A stretch of 64,000 bases of DNA from Pseudomonas tohonis (GTDB lineage: Bacteria; Pseudomonadota; Gammaproteobacteria; Pseudomonadales; Pseudomonadaceae): NCBI RefSeq assembly GCF_012767755.2, contig NZ_AP023189.1, forward strand, positions 4,776,001 through 4,840,000, in the 5' to 3' direction. Under the pieces are notes generated by a model. That model was given only the letters and a program-made list of their open reading frames with translations. It was not told the origin of the DNA and did no database searches. Positions 58,745-64,000 of the stretch are shown in pieces (position 1 is the stretch's first letter; every line of letters starts with the position of its first letter). A program made the translations under genes and the position numbers.

Positions 58745-59923
58745 ATGCAGACAGGACGCGACCTGCGTATCGATTTCTTCCGAGGGCTGGCCCTGGTGTT
58801 CATCTTCTGGGACCACATCCCGCACAACCCTCTCGGCCAGGTCACGCCACGCAACTTCGGTTTCAGCGACGCGGCGGAGATCTTCGTCTTCCTCGCCGGC
58901 TACGCGGCCGTGCTCGCCTACGGCAAGCTGCTGCTGCGCGACGGCTACGCGGTGGCCTGCCTGCGCGTACTGCGCCGCGTGTGGGTGCTGTACGTCGCCC
59001 ACATCTTCCTGCTCGCGGTGCTCATGGGGGTGGTGTTCTACACCAACAACCATGTGGACAGCCGCAACTTCATCAATGAAATGGGCCTGGACTACTTCCT
59101 CGCCAACCCGCAACAGGCGCTGATCGACGAGCTGCTGCTGCGCTTCAAGCCCAACCTGATGGACCCCCTGCCGTTGTACGTCGTGCTGCTGGCCGGGCTG
59201 CCGCTGATCCTGCCGCTGCTGATGCGCTGGAGCTACGCCGCCCTGGCGCTCTCGGGGGCGCTGTACCTCTGCGCGCCCTGGTGGAACCTCAGCTCCCACC
59301 CGGGTGGCGAATGGTTCTTCAACCCGCTGGCCTGGCAATTCCTCTTCGTGCTCGGCGGCGTCGCCGCGCGCCATGCCCAGGCCCGCCCGGCCGATGCGCC
59401 GCCGGCCACCTGGAAGTCGCCGCTGTTCTTCGCCGCCGCCGGCTACCTGGTGTTCAGCGCCGTGGTCGCCCTCAGCTGGAAGGTGCCGGGCCTGCATGAC
59501 GCCTGGATGCCGAAGTGGCTGGGCGATGTGCTCTATCCGCTGGACAAGACCGATCTGTCGCCCCTGCGCCTGCTGCACTTCCTCGCCCTCGCCCACTGCG
59601 TGGCCGTGCTGCTGCCGCGCACGGACTGGCTGACCCGCTGGCCGGCCCGCGAGGTGTGCCGCATGGGCATGCATTCGCTGGAAGTGTTCTGCCTCAGTGT
59701 GCTGCTGGCGCCGCTGGCCGATGCCATCGCCACGCTCTATGCGCTTAACGCCGTGGGCCAGGTGGCGCTGGCCTGCGCCGGCGTGCTGCTGATGTCGGCC
59801 CTGGCGGGCTGGCTGGACCTGAGCAACCGCCTCAACCAGCGCAAGCCGCCGAAGGCCACGCCGGTGCGCCTGGCCAACCCGGGCTACGGGGCACCCCGCA
59901 CCTTCTACCGCATTCAGCCCTGA
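58745..59923 (+). CDS. OpgC-family membrane acyltransferase-like protein
   Basis: A 392-residue integral membrane protein with about ten hydrophobic helices. The start RDLRIDFFRGLALVFIFWDHIP matches OpgC and acyltransferase-3 relatives, in which a similar D-x-x-R-G motif and early His are conserved, and NFGFSDAAEIFVFLAGYAA is the OpgC-type second block. OpgC succinylates osmoregulated periplasmic glucans; here the substrate is open. The last 10 bases overlap the convergent methyltransferase gene. Confidence 0.82.
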   Translation: MQTGRDLRIDFFRGLALVFIFWDHIPHNPLGQVTPRNFGFSDAAEIFVFLAGYAAVLAYGKLLLRDGYAVACLRVLRRVWVLYVAHIFLLAVLMGVVFYTNNHVDSRNFINEMGLDYFLANPQQALIDELLLRFKPNLMDPLPLYVVLLAGLPLILPLLMRWSYAALALSGALYLCAPWWNLSSHPGGEWFFNPLAWQFLFVLGGVAARHAQARPADAPPATWKSPLFFAAAGYLVFSAVVALSWKVPGLHDAWMPKWLGDVLYPLDKTDLSPLRLLHFLALAHCVAVLLPRTDWLTRWPAREVCRMGMHSLEVFCLSVLLAPLADAIATLYALNAVGQVALACAGVLLMSALAGWLDLSNRLNQRKPPKATPVRLANPGYGAPRTFYRIQP

Positions 59924-60588
59924 GGCCGGGCGATCAACAGCAGCGACAGCGGCAGGCCGCTGCCGGGGTGGCGGGGCTCGTGCAGCGCTTCCAGCACCAG
60001 GCCGCTGCGCCCCAGCAACGCCAGCCAGGATTCCAGGGTGCGGAAATACCAGGGCATCGGCTCGGTGAAGGCGCCCTCGAAGGCGGCGAAGGTCTCCAGG
60101 CGCCAGCCATCGCGATAGCCTTGCTCGCCGGCGGCGCTCCAGGGGTGGACGGTCTGCAGCAGCAGGGCGCCGCCGGGCGCAAGGGCCCGGGTGATGGCCG
60201 CCAGCAGCGGCTGCAGGTCCTCGTCCAGCAAGGCGAAATTGCACACCACGGCATCGAAGCGGCCGAAGCGCAGGGGCTGTTCGGCGAGGCCGCGGTAGTC
60301 ACAGCATTCGAAACGGCCGCCTGCTGCCCGGGCCAGCTCCACCAGCGCGGGCGACGCGTCCACGCCCAGCGCCCCGATGCCCCGCTCGCCCAGCGCGCGG
60401 CACAGCCACCCCTCGCCGCAACCCAGGTCCAGCACCCGCTGCGGGGCGCGCGCCTCGATCGCCTCGAGCATCGCCCGGTCGGTCGCCACGCGGCGGCTTT
60501 CGATGCGTCCGCCACGGACGGCGTCGCTCCAGGCAGCGGCGTTGGCGCGCCAGCTGCGCTCGATCTGCTGCCGGTTATCGTCTGACAT
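59914..60588 (-). CDS. Class I SAM-dependent methyltransferase
   Basis: A 224-residue enzyme with the SAM-binding motif I VLDLGCGEGWLCRALGE (about 50-66), motif II acidic GVDASPALVELA, and FDAVVCNFALLDE as motif IV, followed by ALLLQTVHPW. The acceptor is unknown; the family includes small-molecule and ubiquinone-type methyltransferases. Start at 60588. Confidence 0.88.
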   Translation of the reverse strand: MSDDNRQQIERSWRANAAAWSDAVRGGRIESRRVATDRAMLEAIEARAPQRVLDLGCGEGWLCRALGERGIGALGVDASPALVELARAAGGRFECCDYRGLAEQPLRFGRFDAVVCNFALLDEDLQPLLAAITRALAPGGALLLQTVHPWSAAGEQGYRDGWRLETFAAFEGAFTEPMPWYFRTLESWLALLGRSGLVLEALHEPRHPGSGLPLSLLLIARPQG

Positions 60589-60686
60589 GGCTGTTCGCCT
60601 CGTATTCCGTCGTTTCGGAGCGCTCTCCGGTTCCCAGCTACTACGCTTTGTACAAGAGCGGTAACGCGCCAGCCAGGCCATCGATC

Positions 60687-63600
60687 ATGGGCGTCCTATG
60701 GCAAACCGACGCATCGTCCACCCAGGTACCCAAAGGTAGCCTCGAAGACGTGACCTCGCGCTCCCGTCGTCCCCGCCGCAAGAAGCACCGCCTGGCGTTC
60801 TGGAGCTTCATGCTCGTATCCGCCGCTTTCCTCGGCTACGCCACCCGCGAAGAGATGCGCAGCTCCTGGCTGCAGTCCCGGGAAATCAGCCGCTACGCCG
60901 CCACCCTCACCTACCGCCTCGACGAAGGCCCCAGCGACGCCATCCTCTACCCCCACGACGGGCCCTTCGACAAGCGCCTGGGCTACGTCTACCTGCCGCA
61001 GATGCTGCAGCGCCTCGACGCGCGCGGCTATGCCATCCGCCGGCAGGTGCGTTTCTCCCCGGCACTGATGGACTACAGCCGCCATGGCCTGTTCCCGCCG
61101 TACCGGGAGAAGGTCCAGGCGGGCATCGACATCGCCGACTGCCGGGGCGAGCCGCTGTACCGCTTCAGCTACCCGCAACAGCTGTATGCCGGTTTCTCCG
61201 CCATCCCGCCGCTGCTCACCAGCAGCCTGCTGTTCATCGAGAACCGCCAACTGCTGGCCGACCAGCCCCTGGCCAACCCGGCGGTGGACTGGCCGCGCTT
61301 CGTCAAGGCGGCGCTGACCCAGGCCGGCAAGGTGCTCGACATGCCCGGCCAGAGCGCCGGCGGCAGCACCCTGGCGACCCAGCTGGAAAAGTACCGCCAC
61401 TCGCCCTCCGGCCTCACCCTCTCGGCGGGCGAGAAGATCCGCCAGATGGCCTCGGCCAGCGTGCGCGCCTACCAGGGCGGCCCCGAGACCCTGGCCGCTC
61501 GCCAGCGCGTGGTGCTCGACTACCTCAACAGCGTGCCGCTCTCCGCGGTGCCGGGCCACGGCGAGGTGCACGGCATGGCCGATGGCTTGCGGGTCTGGTA
61601 CGGCGCCGACTTCGAACGCACCAACCGCCTCCTCGCCGAGGACCAGGAAGAGCCCGAGCGCCTGCAGGCGCGGGGCCAGGCGTTGCGCGAGGTGGTGTCG
61701 CTGATGATCGCCCAGCGCCGGCCCTCCTTTTACCTGTCACGCGGGCGCGAGGAGCTGGAGGCGCTGACCGACAGCCACCTGCGCCTGCTGGGCAACGCCG
61801 GTGTACTGCGCCCGGCCCTGGGCCGGGCCGCGCTGGAGGCGCGCCTGGGCTTCCGTGACCTGCAGCAGGAGCCGGCGCTGTCGCGCATCGAAGGCAACAA
61901 GGGCGTCAGCCTGGCGCGGGCGCGCCTGTCGAGCCTGCTGCAGATGCCGCTGTACGACCTCGACCGCCTCGACCTCGCCGCCAGCAGCAGCCTGCAGGGC
62001 GAGCTGCAGCAGGCCGTCACCACCTACCTGCACGATCTCGCCGAACCGGCGTTCGCCGAGCAGGCCGGGCTGTTCGGCGAGCGCCTGCTGTCGCCGGAGA
62101 AGACCCGCGAGGTGCGCTACAGCTTCACCCTCTTCGAGCGCACCCCCTCGGGCAACCAGGTGCGCGTGCAGACCGACAACACCGACCAGCCCTTCGACAT
62201 CAACGAGGGCAGCAAGCTGGAGCTGGGCTCCACCGCCAAGCTGCGGGTGCTGGCCACCTACCTCGACTACATCGCCGCGCTGCACGCGCGCTACGGCGCG
62301 ATGCCCGAGGCGGAGCTGCGCAAGGTGCGGGTCGACCCGCTGGACGCCCTGAGCCGCTGGGCCCTGGACTACCTGGCCGGCGCCAGCGACCGCAGCCTGG
62401 CGCCGATGCTGGCGGCGGCGCTGGACCGCACCTACTCGGCCAGCCCCTTCGAGCGCTTCTTCACCGGCGGCGGGCTGCACACCTTCAGCAACTTCCGCAA
62501 GGAGGACAACGGCCGCAACCCGAGCCTGCGCGATGCCCTGCGCGAGTCGATCAACCTGCCCTTCGTACGCCTGTTGCGCGACATCGTGCGCCACGACATC
62601 TACCGCCCCGACGGCGGCAAGGTGGCGCTGCTGTCCGACGACAAGGACCCACGCCGCCAGGGCTACCTGGACCTGTTCGTCTCCCGCGAGAGCCAGACCT
62701 ACCTGCTGCGCTTCTGGAACAAGTACAAGGGCAAGGATGCCGACGAGCGCATGGCCACCTTCCTCGACGGCCTGCGCCCCTGGGCCTCGCGCCTCGCGGC
62801 CATCCACCGCTACCTGCAACCCCAGGCCGACCGCGCCACCTTCGCCGCCTTCATGCGCGAGCGCCTGCCCGACGAAGCGCTGGGCGACAAGCGCCTCGAC
62901 CAGCTCTACGACCGCTACGGCCCCGGGGCCTTCAACCTCAACGACCAGGGCTACGTGGCGCGGGTGCACCCGCTGGAGCTGTGGTTGCTGGCCTACCTGC
63001 AGGGCCACCCGCAGGCGACCTACCGCGAGGCGGTGGAAGCCAGCGGCGGGCCCCGCAGCGAGGTGTATGGCTGGCTGTTCAAGTCGCAACGCAAGAACGC
63101 GCGGGACAAGCGCATCCGCATCATGCTGGAGGTGGAGGCCTTCCTCGACATCCACCAGCAGTGGCGCCAGCTGGGCTACCCGTTCGACCACCTCGTGCCG
63201 TCGCTGGCCACCGCGCTGGGCAGCTCCGGCGACCGCCCGGCGGCGCTGGCGGAACTGATGGGGATCATCGTCAACGACGGCGTGCGCCTGCCCACGGTGC
63301 GCATCGACCGCCTGCACTTCGCCGCCGACACGCCCTACGAAACCCAGCTCAGCCATGCGGCGGTGCCGGGCAAGCGGGTGATGGCCTCGGAAGTGGCGAC
63401 GGCGCTGCGCGAGGCGCTCTCGCAGGTGGTCGACGCCGGCACCGCGCGGCGCCTGCAGGGCACCTTCACCCAGCCCGACGGCAAGCCGCTGGTGATGGGC
63501 GGCAAGACCGGCACCGGCGACAACCGCCTGCAGACGGTGGGGCGCGGCGGCCAGGTGATCAGCTCCAAGGCGCTGAACCGCACCGCCACCTTCGTCTTCT

Positions 63601-63794
63601 ACCTGGGGCCCCGGCACTTCGGCACGCTGACCGCCTACGTGGCAGGCAGCCAGGCCTCGAACTTCCGCTTCACCTCGGCGCTGCCGGTGCAGGTGATGAA
63701 GGGCATGGCGCCCATCCTCCAGCCCTACCTGGAACCCGGCCGCGCCACCCTGTGCCAGATGCCGGAAGCCTCGGTGCAGGCCAGCCGGCTCTGA
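60687..63794 (+). CDS. Class A penicillin-binding protein (transglycosylase/transpeptidase)
   Basis: A protein of about 1035 residues. A basic N-terminus (RSRRPRRKKHR) and one membrane helix (about 36-53) are followed by a GT51 glycosyltransferase-type region with LLFIENRQLL, GGSTLATQLEKYR and LDYLNSVPLSAVPGHGEVHGMADG. The long transpeptidase part has Ser-x-x-Lys in GSTAKLR and KTGTGD near the C-terminus (about 938-943). It would polymerise and crosslink peptidoglycan. The first catalytic glutamate region is diverged (IENRQ), so glycosyltransferase activity needs checking. The start is ATG 60687 or a GTG near 60750; neither has a strong ribosome site. Confidence 0.8.
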   Translation: MGVLWQTDASSTQVPKGSLEDVTSRSRRPRRKKHRLAFWSFMLVSAAFLGYATREEMRSSWLQSREISRYAATLTYRLDEGPSDAILYPHDGPFDKRLGYVYLPQMLQRLDARGYAIRRQVRFSPALMDYSRHGLFPPYREKVQAGIDIADCRGEPLYRFSYPQQLYAGFSAIPPLLTSSLLFIENRQLLADQPLANPAVDWPRFVKAALTQAGKVLDMPGQSAGGSTLATQLEKYRHSPSGLTLSAGEKIRQMASASVRAYQGGPETLAARQRVVLDYLNSVPLSAVPGHGEVHGMADGLRVWYGADFERTNRLLAEDQEEPERLQARGQALREVVSLMIAQRRPSFYLSRGREELEALTDSHLRLLGNAGVLRPALGRAALEARLGFRDLQQEPALSRIEGNKGVSLARARLSSLLQMPLYDLDRLDLAASSSLQGELQQAVTTYLHDLAEPAFAEQAGLFGERLLSPEKTREVRYSFTLFERTPSGNQVRVQTDNTDQPFDINEGSKLELGSTAKLRVLATYLDYIAALHARYGAMPEAELRKVRVDPLDALSRWALDYLAGASDRSLAPMLAAALDRTYSASPFERFFTGGGLHTFSNFRKEDNGRNPSLRDALRESINLPFVRLLRDIVRHDIYRPDGGKVALLSDDKDPRRQGYLDLFVSRESQTYLLRFWNKYKGKDADERMATFLDGLRPWASRLAAIHRYLQPQADRATFAAFMRERLPDEALGDKRLDQLYDRYGPGAFNLNDQGYVARVHPLELWLLAYLQGHPQATYREAVEASGGPRSEVYGWLFKSQRKNARDKRIRIMLEVEAFLDIHQQWRQLGYPFDHLVPSLATALGSSGDRPAALAELMGIIVNDGVRLPTVRIDRLHFAADTPYETQLSHAAVPGKRVMASEVATALREALSQVVDAGTARRLQGTFTQPDGKPLVMGGKTGTGDNRLQTVGRGGQVISSKALNRTATFVFYLGPRHFGTLTAYVAGSQASNFRFTSALPVQVMKGMAPILQPYLEPGRATLCQMPEASVQASRL

Positions 63795-63798
63795 GGGC

Positions 63799-64000
63799 TC
63801 ACTCCTGGCGGCGACGCACGTCGATGAACAGCGACTCGACCTTCTCCCGCGCCCAGGGCGTCTTGCGCAGGAAGGTCAGGCTCGACTTGATGCTCGGGTC
63901 GCTCTTGAAGCAGCGGATATCGATGCGCTTGGCCAGGCCGTCCCAACCGTACTTGGCGACCAGCTCTTCGAGGATCTTCGCCAGGGTCATGCCGTGCAGG
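63799..64000 (-). CDS. VF530-family DNA-binding protein, 5' end beyond the window
   Basis: A partial small protein: [27 protein letters not shown] and [19 protein letters not shown] are the VF530 (DUF2132) signature. An ATG exists at 63990, but the frame stays open to the window edge with LHGMTL, which is how relatives continue (NPLHGVTL), so the real start lies past base 64000. Proposed to bind DNA; biological role unknown. Convergent with the PBP gene, four bases apart. Confidence 0.78.
   Translation of the reverse strand, partial: LHGMTLAKILEELVAKYGWDGLAKRIDIRCFKSDPSIKSSLTFLRKTPWAREKVESLFIDVRRRQE

Overview
The window looks like chromosome of a high-GC gamma-proteobacterium of the genus Pseudomonas, close to the P. 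aeruginosa lineage. Evidence: an oprH-phoP-phoQ operon with proteins close to those of P. aeruginosa as I remember them, a RstA/RstB-like two-component pair next to nrdA and nrdB (the neighbourhood I recall from P. aeruginosa), a PcpS-type phosphopantetheinyl transferase, and several Pseudomonas-style REP and palindromic repeats. Most genes are GC-rich. One segment (about 11.37-12.62 kb) is strikingly AT-rich and looks acquired.

Layout. 1-2.2 kb: oprH-phoP-phoQ on the minus strand behind four tandem PhoP boxes, with a candidate small RNA upstream. 2.2-6 kb: PcpS and an RstA-GNAT-RstB operon. 6-11.3 kb: the class Ia ribonucleotide reductase genes nrdA and nrdB, preceded by a complex promoter (paired NrdR boxes, a DnaA box) and a long structured leader. 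11.37-12.62 kb: a two-gene Pycsar anti-phage system (membrane effector PycTM plus cyclase PycC) directly behind the nrdB terminator. 12.7-18.5 kb: accessory genes, namely a REP-associated transposase with its inverted REP pair, a BRO-N protein, small membrane proteins, a LysR regulator and a PAS-PAS-chemoreceptor protein. 18.5-31.3 kb: an ATP-sulfurylase homologue lacking a usual active-site motif, a DUF3455/ECF sigma/anti-sigma cluster, a decayed gene copy, an ATP-grasp gene broken by one stop codon, assorted small genes, a LysR-allE pair and a quinone reductase/LysR divergent pair. 31.3-39.3 kb: a REP cluster and metabolic genes (PhoD-like phosphatase, CAP-domain protein, truncated haemoglobin, MerR/flavodoxin pair, SDR, YebC-like protein).

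39.4-57 kb is the most striking part: twelve minus-strand genes that look like one secretion and surface-display locus. It encodes three membrane-fusion-protein modules (one free, one with a cytoplasmic GAF-like domain, one fused to an M50 site-2 metalloprotease with a PqqD-like N-terminus), a TolC-like outer-membrane channel, a 2450-residue DUF4347/LEPR-motif adhesin, a phage-tail-collar protein, a DUF6916-like protein, an acetyltransferase, two sulfotransferase-fold proteins and an Asp/Asn beta-hydroxylase. No ABC ATPase is present. My inference is a non-canonical exporter of a large, possibly modified surface protein.

57-64 kb: aldo/keto reductase and isochorismatase-like hydrolase, an OpgC-like membrane protein, a methyltransferase, a large class A penicillin-binding protein, and the 3' part of a VF530-family gene. 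No tRNA, rRNA or CRISPR array was seen.
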